Positions 1 to 8,282 of a stretch of DNA of 64,000 nucleotides are shown here, piece by piece. The translations under genes and the position numbers were made by a program. The DNA comes from Microbispora sp. NBC_01189 (GTDB lineage Bacteria; Actinomycetota; Actinomycetes; Streptosporangiales; Streptosporangiaceae), in the NCBI RefSeq assembly GCF_036010665.1, contig NZ_CP108581.1:3329501-3393500 (forward strand), in the 5' to 3' direction. Every line of letters begins with the position of its first letter. The first letter of the stretch is position 1. The notes beneath the pieces are model-generated. The model searched no databases. It was not told where the DNA came from and saw only the letters and a program-made list of their open reading frames with translations.

Positions 1-135
1 CCGCAGCACAGCCTCACCGAAGACGCGGAACGCACCGTCCGCGCTGTCCGCGACCGACTCCAGGTGTCCGCGCCCGCCGCATCCGCGTTCCCGGAGCCGG
101 ATGCAGTCTCAGGAGATCGTCCCGGCCGCCGCTGA
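1..135 (+). CDS. C-terminal end of an unidentified protein (partial)
   Basis: Frame 1 is open from the window edge to a TGA at 133-135, giving 44 residues that start PQHSLTEDAERTVRAVRDRL. The start of the tail looks like an amphipathic helix and the end is Pro/Ala-rich. No family can be named from so short a tail, and the frame could be open by chance in GC-rich DNA. Confidence 0.3.
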   Translation, partial: PQHSLTEDAERTVRAVRDRLQVSAPAASAFPEPDAVSGDRPGRR

Positions 136-219
136 CATTCAACAGATATCGACGGGCGGCGCGGGGGTCCCTGCCAGTGGGTTGCCCCCCGCAGTGGCTC
201 ATCGGCGCCAGGCCGGTTC

Positions 220-372
220 CTACTCCTGCTCATAGTGCTCGAACGCTGTCGCCAGCCCCAGGCAGGCCTTCGCGGCGGTCTCGAACAGAGCCTGCGCCTT
301 GGGCTCGCTGCGCTGGCCCGTCCTGTCGTAGCGCGATATCGCCTGCCGATTCTGCTCCTCATCCTCGATACG
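220..372 (-). pseudogene. Orphan 3' end of a small protein gene
   Basis: On the minus strand an open frame of 50 codons runs from just after an in-frame TAA (373-375) to a TAG (220-222). It has no start codon. The encoded segment, with stretches such as AISRYDRTGQRSEPKAQAL and CLGLATAFEHYEQE, reads like real helical protein sequence, so I take it as the 3' remnant of a gene whose 5' end was lost. I do not recognise the family. The rest of 136-647 shows nothing I can support. Confidence 0.3.
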
Positions 373-647
373 TTAAAGCCACCACGGCGCGTGCGCCCGC
401 CCCCCGGGCATTCGCCGCGGCGGCCAGGCCAGTGAGGTCTGTCCCGGACGCGCGACTGGCCCTGCTGCCGGTTCCCCGGATTCGAATCAACCGCCGCACG
501 CGGGCGTGATGTCGTCGCCGGTCAGGTCGCCGGCCGCAAGACCTCCGCCTCGACCCTGACCCCGATAAGGGCAGCCCCGCCGGTGTGGCGTCCGCCGCGC
601 AGTGGCTGCCCGGCGTTGACCAGTCGCCTGGTGTCGAACGGCGCGGG

Positions 648-1951
648 TCAGGAGCAGCGCAGCAGGGTCATGAAGCCGAAGTCCATGTGAAGTTGCTGGT
701 GGCAGTGGAACAGAGACAGTCCGGGCTGGTCGGCGGTGAAGTCGAAGGCCAGGGTTTGGTAGCCGCCGAGCATGACGACGTCCTTGAGCAGGCCGTTGGT
801 GGCGGTGCCGGCGATGTGGGTGACTTCGAAGGTGTGGCGGTGCAGGTGGAGGGGGTGGATGTCGTCGGTGGCGTTGCGGAACCGCAATCGGTAGCGCTTG
901 CCGTAGTCGATGTCCAGCACCGGCTTGTTGGTCTCCATGGAGAAGGGGACGCCGTTGAGGGCCCAGATGTTGAAGCCCTTATCGGCGGCGTTGCGTTTGT
1001 CCACCAGAAAGTCGATCGTGTGGTCGGGCCGCGCGGCGGCGGTACCGGGATGGGCGAAGGTGCGGTAGTCCCAGGTGAACTTCGCGGGAGTGATCCACTG
1101 CGGGGCACCGCTGCGTCCGGCGTACTCCACGACGGTGCCCATGCCGGCCCTGCGGTCGTCGTCGGACAGGTCCCCCAGCACCCACACACCCGGATGGTTC
1201 ATCTCCACCACGGCCGAGACACGTTCGGCGGTGCCTATCCACAGCACCGGCACGTTGGCCGGGCGGGGGACGGGGTTGCCGTCGAGCGCGACCACGCGGA
1301 AGGTGTGACCGGGCAGGGCAAGACTGCGGATCTCGGTGGCGCTGGCGTTGAGGACGTGGAACAGCACGCGCTGCCCGGACTTGACCCTGATCGGCTGACC
1401 GTGGCCCAGCTTGCGGCCGTTGACGCTGAAAGCGCGGCGCCGGGGTCGGCTTTCGGCTCGATGTAGACCGGGCCGGCCTGACCGGTGTACGTGCCCCGGG
1501 CCAGGTCACCATGCGCTGCCACATGGGTGTGGTAGAAGCGGAAACCGGCCGGTCCAGGGGTGAACGACAGACGCCGGATCCCGTGCGCGGGGATGTACGG
1601 GGTGCCCTCCTCCGCCGCCCCGTCCACTTCGGCGGGAATCCGCTGGCCATGCCAGTGCACCAGCTCGGGGGTACCGGTGTCGTTGTGGACGTCGACCACG
1701 ACCGGGCGGCCTTCGGTGAACCGCAGCAGGGGACCGGGGAACTGCCCGTTGTACGTCGTGGTGGAGACGATCGTGTCCGGCGAGAGTTCAACGCGCCCGG
1801 TCGCGATCCGGAGCGTGTAATCCGCCTTCCCCAAAAGTGCGGGCATGACGGATGACGTCGTGGGGCGGCAGGCGGAGACCGCGCCGGCGCCGCCCCCGGC
1901 CAGCAGAGCCAGGCCGCCCAGCTTGAGGGCCTCACGGCGAGTGATCGGCAC
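648..1951 (-). pseudogene. Multicopper oxidase, Tat-exported, single-base frameshift
   Basis: Laccase/CueO-like multicopper oxidase: it oxidises phenols or metal ions and reduces O2 to water outside the membrane. Translation most likely starts at GTG 1951, behind GGAAGGAAG. A twin-arginine signal (TRREALKLGG) with a Cys after the hydrophobic stretch follows. Copper motifs are HWHG and HTHVAAHG in the first half and HPLHLHRH and HCHQQLH in the second. The two halves lie in different frames: the reading frame changes at about 1430-1442, where one missing base would restore continuity (GAAFSVNGRKLGHG). Either the gene is broken or this is a sequencing error in a GC run. It lies 123 bp downstream of the DoxX gene, probably in one transcript. 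Confidence 0.8.
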
Positions 1952-2074
1952 GGCCTGCTTCCTTCCTGTTCCCAACGGCCCCGCCCAGCTGGCGCAGGGC
2001 CGCTTTCCTGTGATGCGTGGTCGTGAGCGGGGGGCCGGATCGGCGGGATCTCCGGGCACCGGAACCCGAGGTGG

Positions 2075-2590
2075 TCACAAGGATCTGCCTTGGACGAGAG
2101 CATCCGCGTGCGCACCTGCCGGGACGGCAGCGTGCAGGCGGGCATCGATTGAGTAGCGTCCGGCGCCGACGATCAGCAGGAAGACGGTGCCGCACAGTTG
2201 GGCCACATCGACGCGCGCCTCATGGGCGAAGTCCCACCACCCCGCTTCCTTGAAGAACAGTGGCGAGGCCCCCCACAGGATCGGCACTTTGGTGATGAAC
2301 AACGCGCCGAGCATGTCGATCACCATGGGTATGGCGGCCAGACGGGTGAGGAATCCGGCCAGTATGGCGACGCCGCAGGCGATCTCCGCCACGCCGTCCA
2401 GCGTGGCGAACAACCCCCCTGCCGGGATACCGGCCTTGTCGAACCGGCCGATGCCCAGCCGGTCGGGAAACAGGAACTTCTGGATCCCCTCGGACAGAAA
2501 GACCGCTCCGACGAACAGCCGGATCCACACCGTCGCACCTGGCGCGGTCGTCGCCGTCAGCCTGGCCCACACACTGCGCCGGTCACTCAT
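2075..2590 (-). CDS. DoxX family membrane protein
   Basis: 171 residues with four hydrophobic segments. The DoxX hallmark VWIRLFVGAVFLSEGIQKF stands at the N-terminus, followed by FATLDGVAEIACGVAILAGF. DoxX proteins are small integral membrane proteins tied to quinone/thiol redox and oxidative-stress defence; the substrate here is not evident. ATG 2590 follows a strong GGAGAGGGGG ribosome site. The gene heads the unit running into the multicopper oxidase, and a CGATATCGG palindrome lies about 40-57 bp upstream. The pair suggests extracytoplasmic redox or metal stress, which is inference. Confidence 0.85.
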   Translation of the reverse strand: MSDRRSVWARLTATTAPGATVWIRLFVGAVFLSEGIQKFLFPDRLGIGRFDKAGIPAGGLFATLDGVAEIACGVAILAGFLTRLAAIPMVIDMLGALFITKVPILWGASPLFFKEAGWWDFAHEARVDVAQLCGTVFLLIVGAGRYSIDARLHAAVPAGAHADALVQGRSL

Positions 2591-2629
2591 CGGGGCCCCC
2601 TCTCCCGCCGCGCGACCACGAAAGCGACC

Positions 2630-2647
2630 TATCGGAATCCGATATCG
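2630..2647. promoter_or_regulatory. Palindromic operator upstream of DoxX, PadR-regulon candidate
   Basis: TATCGGAATCCGATA (2630-2644) is a perfect dyad with a 3-nt centre and overlaps a second dyad, CGATATCG (2640-2647). Read on the minus strand the core is CGATATCGG, identical to the cores at 3978-3989 and 4628-4637. It lies between the APC permease stop and the DoxX start. Confidence 0.55.
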
Positions 2648-2683
2648 CCGCCCGTTCCCACTGTAGACCTCCTGGTCAACGGC

Positions 2684-3955
2684 TCACAGGAGGCGGGCCC
2701 TGATCGCGCGCCGCACCTCGTAGGCGGCGGCGCCGGCGGCGAGCACCGCGGCGCCGCTGACGACCGAGGAGGCCGGCAGCGCGAAGGCCAGGATCAGGCA
2801 CCCGGCCAGGCCGAGGGCAGGCACCACCCGCGCCGGACGGCCCTCCGCCGGGGTGAGGGTCCAGGCGCTCGCGTTGGCGATGGCGTAGTAGACAAGCACG
2901 CCGAAGGAGGAGAACCCGATCGCTCCGCGCAGGTCCGCGGTCGCGGCCAGAACCGCCACGACCACGCCGATGACCAGCTCTGCCCGGTGGGGCACGGCGA
3001 AGCGGGGGTGGACGGCGGCCAGGGCGTGCGGCAGGTGCCGGTCGCGGGCCATGGCCAGCGTGGTGCGGGACACGCCGAGGATCAGCGCCAGCAGCGAGCC
3101 GAGCGCGGCCAGCGCGGCGCCCGCCCGTACCAGCGGCGCCAGGCCCGGATGACCGGCGGCGCGGACGGCGTCGGCCAGCGGGGCGGTGGCCTGGGCGAGA
3201 CCGGCGGCGCCCAGCACGGCCAGCGCGGCGATCGCGACCGCCGCGTACACCACGAGGGTGAGGCCGAGCGCGAGCGGAATCGCCCGGGGAATGGTGCGGG
3301 CCGGGTCGCGGACCTCTTCGCCCAGGGTGGCGATGCGGGCGTACCCGGCGAAGGCGAAAAACAGCAGACCCGCCGCCTGTAGCACCCCGGCGGCGGTGGC
3401 GCCGGAGGTCACCTCCAGCCGCGCCACCTGCGCCTCGCCGGAGGTCAGGCAGGCGGCGACCACCGCCGCCAGCACGGCCACCACCACGGCGACGATTCCC
3501 CTGGTCACCCAGACCGTCTTGTGCATCCCCGTGTAGTTGACCACGGTCAGCGCCACCACGGCCGCCACCGCCACCGCGTGCGCCTGCTCCGGCCACACGT
3601 AAGAGCCGACCGTCAGCGCCATCGCCGCACACGAGGCGGTCTTGCCGACCACGAACCCCCACCCGGCCAGGTAGCCCCAAAAATCCCCCAGACGCTCCCG
3701 CCCGTAGACATAGGTGCCGCCGGAGGCGGGATAGCGCGCGGCCAGCCGGGCCGAGGAAGTCGCGTTGCAGTAGGCGACCACCGCAGCCGCCGCCAGCCCC
3801 AGCAGTAGCCCCGAACCGGCCGCTCGCGCCGCCGGAGCGAAGGCGGCGAAGACGCCGGCACCGATCATCGACCCCAGCCCGATGACCACCGCGTCGGCCA
3901 GGCCCAGCCGGCGTTCCAGCCGCCCGGACCCGGTACGCGTCGGTGTTCCTGCCAT
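2684..3955 (-). CDS. APC-superfamily amino acid permease
   Basis: 423 residues and about 12 hydrophobic segments, the usual size for amino acid-polyamine-organocation carriers. The diagnostic first helix VIGLGSMIGAGVF is present, as is the later ARIATLGEEVRDPARTIP stretch typical of the family. It probably imports an amino acid or amine, or exchanges one. ATG 3955 is preceded by TGGAGG at a good distance. The palindrome CCCGATATCGGG lies 23 bp upstream of the start, inside the likely promoter. The next gene on this strand is DoxX, in a separate unit with its own palindrome. Confidence 0.85.
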   Translation of the reverse strand: MAGTPTRTGSGRLERRLGLADAVVIGLGSMIGAGVFAAFAPAARAAGSGLLLGLAAAAVVAYCNATSSARLAARYPASGGTYVYGRERLGDFWGYLAGWGFVVGKTASCAAMALTVGSYVWPEQAHAVAVAAVVALTVVNYTGMHKTVWVTRGIVAVVVAVLAAVVAACLTSGEAQVARLEVTSGATAAGVLQAAGLLFFAFAGYARIATLGEEVRDPARTIPRAIPLALGLTLVVYAAVAIAALAVLGAAGLAQATAPLADAVRAAGHPGLAPLVRAGAALAALGSLLALILGVSRTTLAMARDRHLPHALAAVHPRFAVPHRAELVIGVVVAVLAATADLRGAIGFSSFGVLVYYAIANASAWTLTPAEGRPARVVPALGLAGCLILAFALPASSVVSGAAVLAAGAAAYEVRRAIRARLL

Positions 3956-3977
3956 GACGACCTCCAGTAAAACGGAA

Positions 3978-3989
3978 CCCGATATCGGG
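3978..3989. promoter_or_regulatory. Palindromic operator upstream of the APC permease
   Basis: CCCGATATCGGG is a perfect 12-bp palindrome. The flank toward the right reads AGTCGATAC; with the core it nearly matches the DoxX site read on the minus strand (CGATATCGG, then CGATA 4-5 nt later). Its place 23-34 bp before the ATG suits repression. Confidence 0.55.
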
Positions 3990-4153
3990 AGTCGATACTA
4001 TGCCCGGTGCTCCTTGTGGACGCCGCGTGGGGCCGCTACGGGTGACGCGCCGGTCAGCGGGTGGTGCGCGTGAGGGCGGCTGCGGCGGCCATACCCGGCA
4101 CGTTCAGCCCACTCGCCCCCACGCCAGAACACACCCGTCGCCACGCCCAGGAT

Positions 4154-4500
4154 TCAGCTCGCGCTGACGGAATTGCCGGGCAAAAGGTCGGCGAGCAGGC
4201 GCAATACGCGCCGGTCCAGTTCATCGCGGCCTGTGCGGACTGTCTCAAAGGGCTGGTCGCGCAGATCGGGGATGTCCCAGTGCAGCCGCCGCTGCCGATC
4301 GGCCATGACGCTCACACGCTGTCGTGGCGGTCGACGAACAGCACCTCCGGCACGGAATGCGTCAGGCGGTTGTCCAAAATACCGAGCCGGCGCAGCCTGT
4401 CCAGCGCCCACCGCTCGGCCAGCGGCACCAGATGAGCACTCACACGCGCCGAGGTGGCCAGCAGATCGTACGACTCCTGGGTGACACTGCGGCACTGCTC
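4154..4500 (-). pseudogene. Decayed arsenate reductase with its catalytic core deleted
   Basis: Two minus-strand frames match the two ends of the long arsenate reductase at 5562-6176. One (to TGA at about 4313) reads SYDLLATSARVSAHLVPLAE and ends PEVLFV, aligning with the helical N-domain up to the residue before the catalytic Cys loop. The next frame reads RRLHWDIPDLRDQPFETVRT and runs to LLADLLPGN, aligning with the C-terminal helix after RRYLDWPIPDP. About 90 central residues, including CX5R, are gone and the frame is shifted. The N-terminal start is not found. It is a third, dead reductase beside the live ars locus. Confidence 0.6.
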
Positions 4501-4627
4501 CAGCGGGATGGCCCCGCCGTCGCGAAGGCCAGGATCGGGCGATCACGGCTGGGCATCCCCCTTGCCCTGCTCGATCGAGGAGACCGGGGCCGCCGCCTGC
4601 GGTACCGGCAGGCGGTAACATCGAATG

Positions 4628-4637
4628 CCGATATCGG
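4628..4637. promoter_or_regulatory. Palindromic operator upstream of the PadR gene
   Basis: CCGATATCGG is a perfect 10-bp palindrome 15 bp before ATG 4652 and 54 bp before GTG 4691. It is the third copy of the core seen at 2640 and 3978, consistent with autoregulation by the PadR-type protein. Confidence 0.55.
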
Positions 4638-4690
4638 TTTCATCACATCCGATGCCGCTCAGAACGGCACGGGAACACGGGGGTGAGAGG

Positions 4691-4993
4691 GTGCGGGAAT
4701 TCCTCCGCGGGGCGGTACGGCTGCACATCCTGCATCACGCCGCCGAGCAGGAGATCCACGGCGCGTGGATGACCGAGGAGCTCAAGCGGCACGGATACGC
4801 CATCAGCCCCGGCACGCTGTACCCGACCCTGCACCGCCTGGAAGCCGAAGGACTGCTGGTCTCCGAGCAGCGCACTGTCGCCGGACGCGTGCGCCGTGTC
4901 TACCGGGCCACCGACGCCGGCCGCCAAGCGCTGGCCGAAGACCGCGCGGCCCTCGCCGAGCTCGCCCGTGAAGTCCTGCCCGGCCAGCCGTAG
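4691..4993 (+). CDS. PadR-family transcriptional regulator
   Basis: 100 residues, essentially one PadR winged helix: LHILHHAAEQEIHGAWM, then SPGTLYPTLHRLEAEGLL (recognition helix) and a basic wing (RVRRVYRATDAGRQAL). It is a PadR-s2-type short repressor that dimerises on palindromes. GTG 4691 follows AGAGG; ATG 4652 (13 more residues) is the alternative. Because the palindrome in its own promoter also precedes the APC permease and DoxX/oxidase units, it is the obvious candidate regulator of all three. The inducer is unknown. Confidence 0.8.
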   Translation: MREFLRGAVRLHILHHAAEQEIHGAWMTEELKRHGYAISPGTLYPTLHRLEAEGLLVSEQRTVAGRVRRVYRATDAGRQALAEDRAALAELAREVLPGQP

Positions 4994-5108
4994 CCCCACC
5001 TGCCCGTGCCCCGGCTCTCCAATGGCGGCCCAAGGAGCAGGTGGAGAGCCCAGCCCACCGAAGCGGCGGCCGTGCTCGGCGTGCTGGTGAAGCCTGCGCG
5101 TCCGCAGG

Positions 5109-5531
5109 TCAGCTGCTGGTCTGGGCGTCGATGTCGGCGATCAGGGCCTGGATGCGGGTTTTGATCTCGTCGCGGATCGGGCGGACGGCCTCGACGCCCT
5201 TGCCGGCGGGGTCGTCCAGGGCCCAGTCGAGGTACTTCTTGCCGGGGAAGATCGGGCAGGCATCCCCGCAGCCCATGGTGATGACGTAGTCGGAGGCTTG
5301 CACGGCCTCGGGAGTGAGCACCTTGGGGGTCTGGTCGGAGATGTCGATGCCGACCTCCTTCATCGCCTCCACGGCGGCCGGGTTGGCCTGTTCGGCGGGC
5401 AGCGACCCGGCGGAGCGGACCTCGATGCGGTCGCCGGCCAGGTGGGAGAGGAAGCCGGCGGCCATTTGGGAGCGTCCGGCGTTGTGCACGCAGACGAACA
5501 GCACGGACGCGACGGGAGCGGTCGTGGGCAT
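5109..5531 (-). CDS. arsC: Arsenate reductase (low-molecular-weight phosphatase fold)
   Basis: 140 residues. The P-loop CVHNAGRS (CX5R) near residue 14 holds the nucleophilic Cys; a second Cys pair sits in MGCGDACP, and KKYLDWALDDP is the conserved C-terminal motif. It reduces arsenate to arsenite, in actinobacteria usually with mycothiol/mycoredoxin or thioredoxin; which applies is not shown here. ATG 5531 follows AAGGAAG. It lies 30 bp downstream of the longer reductase, in one operon diverging from arsR-acr3, so arsenite made here would leave through Acr3. Confidence 0.9.
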   Translation of the reverse strand: MPTTAPVASVLFVCVHNAGRSQMAAGFLSHLAGDRIEVRSAGSLPAEQANPAAVEAMKEVGIDISDQTPKVLTPEAVQASDYVITMGCGDACPIFPGKKYLDWALDDPAGKGVEAVRPIRDEIKTRIQALIADIDAQTSS

Positions 5532-5561
5532 CTTCGTTCTTCCTTGCCGATGGGGTAGGGG

Positions 5562-6176
5562 TCAGGCCCGGGACAGGGTGGCGAGCAGGTCGGTGATGTG
5601 CGCGTCGATCGCGTCGCGGATCGCGCGGACCGCCTCCGGGGAGGCGCCGTCGGGGTCGGGGATGGGCCAGTCGAGGTAGCGGCGGCCGGGCACGACGGGG
5701 AAGGCGTCTCCGCAGCCGATGGTGACGACGATGTCGGCGGCCTTCACGATCTCGTCGGTCAGCGGCTTGGGGTAGGCGTCGGTCGGGGTGATGCCGGATT
5801 CGGTGAGGACCTGGGCGACTTCCGGCTCGATCTCGGCGGCGGGGTCGGTGCCTGCGGAGGAGACGATGACGTGCCCGCCTGCGCGGACGTTCGGTAGGGC
5901 CGCGGCCATCTGGGAACGTCCCGCGTTGCGGCTGCACACGAACAGCACCCTGGGTGTGGCGCTGCTTGCCTGGTCTTCGGTGTGGGCGAGGGCGTCCAGG
6001 CGCTCGGCCGTGAGGCGTTCGGCCAGCACGACCAGGTGAACGTGCACGCGCGAGGTCTCGGCGAGCAGGTGCTGCACCGTCTCAGCGGAGAAGCGGCCCG
6101 CGTGGCGGGCGGTCATCCGGGCCACACCCGAGAGGAGGCGTTCGTCCGGTAGGACAGGCGATGGTGATGTGGTCAC
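5562..6176 (-). CDS. arsC: Arsenate reductase with helical N-terminal domain
   Basis: 204 residues. Residues 1-70 form a three-helix domain (RHAGRFSAETVQHLLAETSR...LVVLAERLTAERLDAL), common in actinobacterial ArsC-like proteins. Residues 75-204 are a full low-molecular-weight phosphatase domain with CSRNAGRS (CX5R), IGCGDAFP and RRYLDWPIPDP. GTG 6176 has GGAGGG six bases before it. It is the first gene leftward from the divergent ars promoter region and probably shares arsenate reduction with the next gene. Unlike that gene it has only the first Cys of the MGCGDAC motif, so resolving chemistry may differ. Confidence 0.88.
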   Translation of the reverse strand: MTTSPSPVLPDERLLSGVARMTARHAGRFSAETVQHLLAETSRVHVHLVVLAERLTAERLDALAHTEDQASSATPRVLFVCSRNAGRSQMAAALPNVRAGGHVIVSSAGTDPAAEIEPEVAQVLTESGITPTDAYPKPLTDEIVKAADIVVTIGCGDAFPVVPGRRYLDWPIPDPDGASPEAVRAIRDAIDAHITDLLATLSRA

Positions 6177-6247
6177 GGGTAACCCTCCAGGTCCCAGCAG
6201 AGGGGACGGGGGCGTGCAGGAGGTGGCGGCCGGGGCGTCAGATTCAC

Positions 6248-6287
6248 ATCAGCACCGGCTGATGTGACAGTATCAGTACATGCTGAT
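6248..6287. promoter_or_regulatory. Twin ArsR operators in the divergent ars promoter
   Basis: ATCAGCACCGGCTGAT (6248-6263) and ATCAGTACATGCTGAT (6272-6287) are two ATCAG-N6-CTGAT dyads 24 bp apart centre to centre, the layout of known ArsR/SmtB operators. The second covers the arsR start codon. CAGTAT (6268-6273) sits 7 bp before ATG 6280 and could be a -10 box for a leaderless arsR mRNA. Both directions would be repressed and released by arsenite. Confidence 0.75.
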
Positions 6288-6594
6288 GTCAGTCGACACT
6301 GATCTATTGCGGGTACTGGCCGATCCCCTGCGGCTGCAGATCGTGACCCTGCTCGCCCGGGAGACGTTGTGCACGACCCATCTGGTGGAGGAGACCGGTG
6401 CGCGGCAGACCAACCTGTCCAACCACTTGAAGGTGCTGCGAGACGCCGGGGTGGTGGACACCGAGCCGTGCGGCCGGTTCACCTACTACCGGCTCAGGCC
6501 TGACGTCATCGCCGCTCTGGCGGGGCGGTTCGCGAGCCTGGCCGAGACCGCTCGCGCCACCGCCGCCGACGACAGGAAGAGGGCCTGCCCATGA
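6280..6594 (+). CDS. arsR: ArsR/SmtB-family arsenic-responsive repressor
   Basis: 104 residues: a winged helix with LADPLRLQIVTLLARETLCTTHLVEETGARQTNLSNHLKVLRDAGVV split over the HTH; the two Cys candidates near the HTH are in ETLCTTHLV and EPCGRFTYY. Cys near the first helix of the HTH is the usual As(III) site. The start may be ATG 6280 or ATG 6286; no ribosome site precedes either, so translation is probably leaderless. The stop overlaps the acr3 start (ATGA at 6591), giving translational coupling. Confidence 0.9.
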   Translation: MLMSVDTDLLRVLADPLRLQIVTLLARETLCTTHLVEETGARQTNLSNHLKVLRDAGVVDTEPCGRFTYYRLRPDVIAALAGRFASLAETARATAADDRKRACP

Positions 6595-7664
6595 CGGCCA
6601 CCGCCCCCGCGCGCGGGGGCGTGGTGGGCAAGCTGTCGCTGCTGGACCGCTTCCTGGCGGTGTGGATCCTGGCCGTCATGGCCCTGGGCCTTGGCCTGGG
6701 CCGCGCCGTCCCAGGATTGAACGACGTGCTGTCGAAGGTCGCCATCGGTGGTATCTCCCTGCCGATCGCCCTCGGCCTGCTGATCATGATGTATCCGGTG
6801 CTGGCCAAGGTCCGTTACGACAAGCTGGACGCCGTCACCGGCGACCGCCGCCTGATGATCTCCTCGTTGGTCATCAACTGGGTGATCGGCCCGGCCGTGA
6901 TGTTCGCCCTGGCGTGGATCTTCCTGCCGGACCTGCCGGAGTACCGTACGGGCCTGATCATCGTCGGCCTGGCCCGCTGCATCGCCATGGTCGTCATCTG
7001 GAACGACCTGGCCTGCGGCGACCGCGAGGCCGCCGCTGTCCTGGTGGCGCTCAACAGCGTGTTCCAGGTTCTGGCGTTCGGCCTGCTGGGCTGGTTCTAC
7101 CTGCAGGTGCTGCCCGGTTGGCTCGGTCTCGGCCAGGGGCAGCACCTCGATATCTCCGCATGGAAGATCGCTCTGAACGTCGTCATCTTCCTCGGTATCC
7201 CGCTGCTCGCCGGATTCCTCACCCGCCGTCTGGGTGAGCGCCGGGTCGGCCGCGAACGCTACGAGGACGTGTTCCTGCCGAAGATCGGCCCCTTCGCGCT
7301 GTACGGGCTGCTGTTCACGATCGTGATCCTGTTCGCCCTGCAGGGCAAGACGATCACCTCCGAGCCCGCCGACGTCGCCCGCATCGCCCTGCCGCTGCTG
7401 GCCTACTTCGCCATGATGTGGTTCGGCGCCTTCGCCCTCGGCAAGGCCCTGGGCCTGCCGTACGACCGCACCGCCACACTGGCCTTCACCGCGGCCGGCA
7501 ACAACTTCGAGCTCGCGATCGCCGTGGCCATCGCCACCTTCGGCGTCACCTCCGGCCAGGCCCTGTCGGGGGTCGTCGGCCCACTGATCGAGGTCCCCGT
7601 GCTGGTGGCGCTGGTCTACGTCTCCCTCGCCTGGCGACATAGATTCACCTCCACCGTAAGGTGA
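6591..7664 (+). CDS. acr3: Arsenite efflux carrier, ACR3 family
   Basis: 357 residues, about ten membrane segments, normal length for ACR3. Visible family marks are LARCIAMVVIWNDLACGD, with the functional Cys of helix 4, and FTAAGNNFELAIAVAIATFG in the second bundle, with the conserved Glu. It exports arsenite by proton antiport. It overlaps arsR by four bases and is the last gene of that unit; a pair of hairpins follows. Confidence 0.93.
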   Translation: MTATAPARGGVVGKLSLLDRFLAVWILAVMALGLGLGRAVPGLNDVLSKVAIGGISLPIALGLLIMMYPVLAKVRYDKLDAVTGDRRLMISSLVINWVIGPAVMFALAWIFLPDLPEYRTGLIIVGLARCIAMVVIWNDLACGDREAAAVLVALNSVFQVLAFGLLGWFYLQVLPGWLGLGQGQHLDISAWKIALNVVIFLGIPLLAGFLTRRLGERRVGRERYEDVFLPKIGPFALYGLLFTIVILFALQGKTITSEPADVARIALPLLAYFAMMWFGAFALGKALGLPYDRTATLAFTAAGNNFELAIAVAIATFGVTSGQALSGVVGPLIEVPVLVALVYVSLAWRHRFTSTVR

Positions 7665-7680
7665 AGCTCCCCATAGGGGA
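7644..7680 (+). terminator. Hairpins at the end of arsR-acr3
   Basis: TTCACCT/AGGTGAA (7644-7665, 8-nt loop) overlaps the stop codon. TCCCCATAGGGGA (7668-7680) follows directly and is succeeded by TTGTT. Short arms, so only a plausible terminator. Confidence 0.35.
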
Positions 7681-7886
7681 TTGTTCTGGTCAGTGATGAC
7701 GACCCTGAAGGGCGCTGTCGCCGAACTTGCCGCCCTTGAGCAATTATCGAAACCTGTGGATCTGCAGGGAAGGGTGTACCTTCCCGAATCATCTGATCAT
7801 GGTTTCGAGATAAGGCCGACGCGCCAACGTCGGTCGGGAAGGCACACCCGTGCCGCTTACCGTAGTGCCCGAACTGTCCGCCGGCG

Positions 7887-8063
7887 ACGACGCCGCAGCT
7901 GGCCGAGGTGCTACCGCTGCTGTACCTGCACGGCCTGTCCAGTGGCGACTTCGTCCCCGCGCTGGGGCAGTTCCTCGGTTCGACGGCAGGCCTGTCCGCT
8001 TCGGTGATCACCCGGCTCACCGAGACATGGAAGGCCGAGCAGCGGACCTTCGCCGCCCGCGAC
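7887..8063 (+). mobile_element. IS256-family transposase fragment
   Basis: The frame PQLAEVLPLLYLHGLSSGDF continuing to SASVITRLTETWKAEQ is the highly conserved N-proximal block of IS256/Mutator-type transposases. Only about 59 codons remain. The DDE catalytic residues and the inverted repeats are absent. The frame then runs without a stop into an unrelated VOC fragment. Confidence 0.65.
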
Positions 8064-8282
8064 CACATCGTGACCCAGTCGTGCTACGCGACCGATCCCG
8101 ACGGCCACACGATCGAGGTGACATGGGCCTGTCCGCGGGAGGAATGGCAGTGGACCGACGAGGGCCTGCCCGTCGTGGTCGCCACGCCGATCGCTTTGCA
8201 GGATCTTCTCAACGAACCCGGCGCGAGCACGCCGGCCTCGGGTGGCATAGTTGCTGGTCCACGTGGTGTGAGTGCTGCTTAG
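8061..8282 (+). pseudogene. C-terminal fragment of a VOC (glyoxalase/dioxygenase) protein
   Basis: QSCYATDPDGHTIEVTW followed by PREEW and ALQDLL matches the C-terminal strand and helix of vicinal-oxygen-chelate enzymes (DPDGH with the metal-ligand Glu). The N-terminal half is missing and the frame is fused to the IS256 fragment, so this is deletion debris. The tail from about 8220 to the stop is unrelated. Confidence 0.45.

Noticed and set aside
331-342. Another GCGATATCGC palindrome resembling the PadR operator
   Set aside because: It lies inside the protein-like remnant at 220-372, not in a promoter, and lacks the GG flank of the other three.
481-500. GGATTCGAATC resembling a tRNA T-loop
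   Set aside because: Flanking bases do not pair into T-arm or acceptor stems.
177-647. Open frames on both strands at the window start
   Set aside because: Apart from the short minus-strand remnant at 220-372, the frames are Arg/Pro/Ala-rich shadows without starts or homology.
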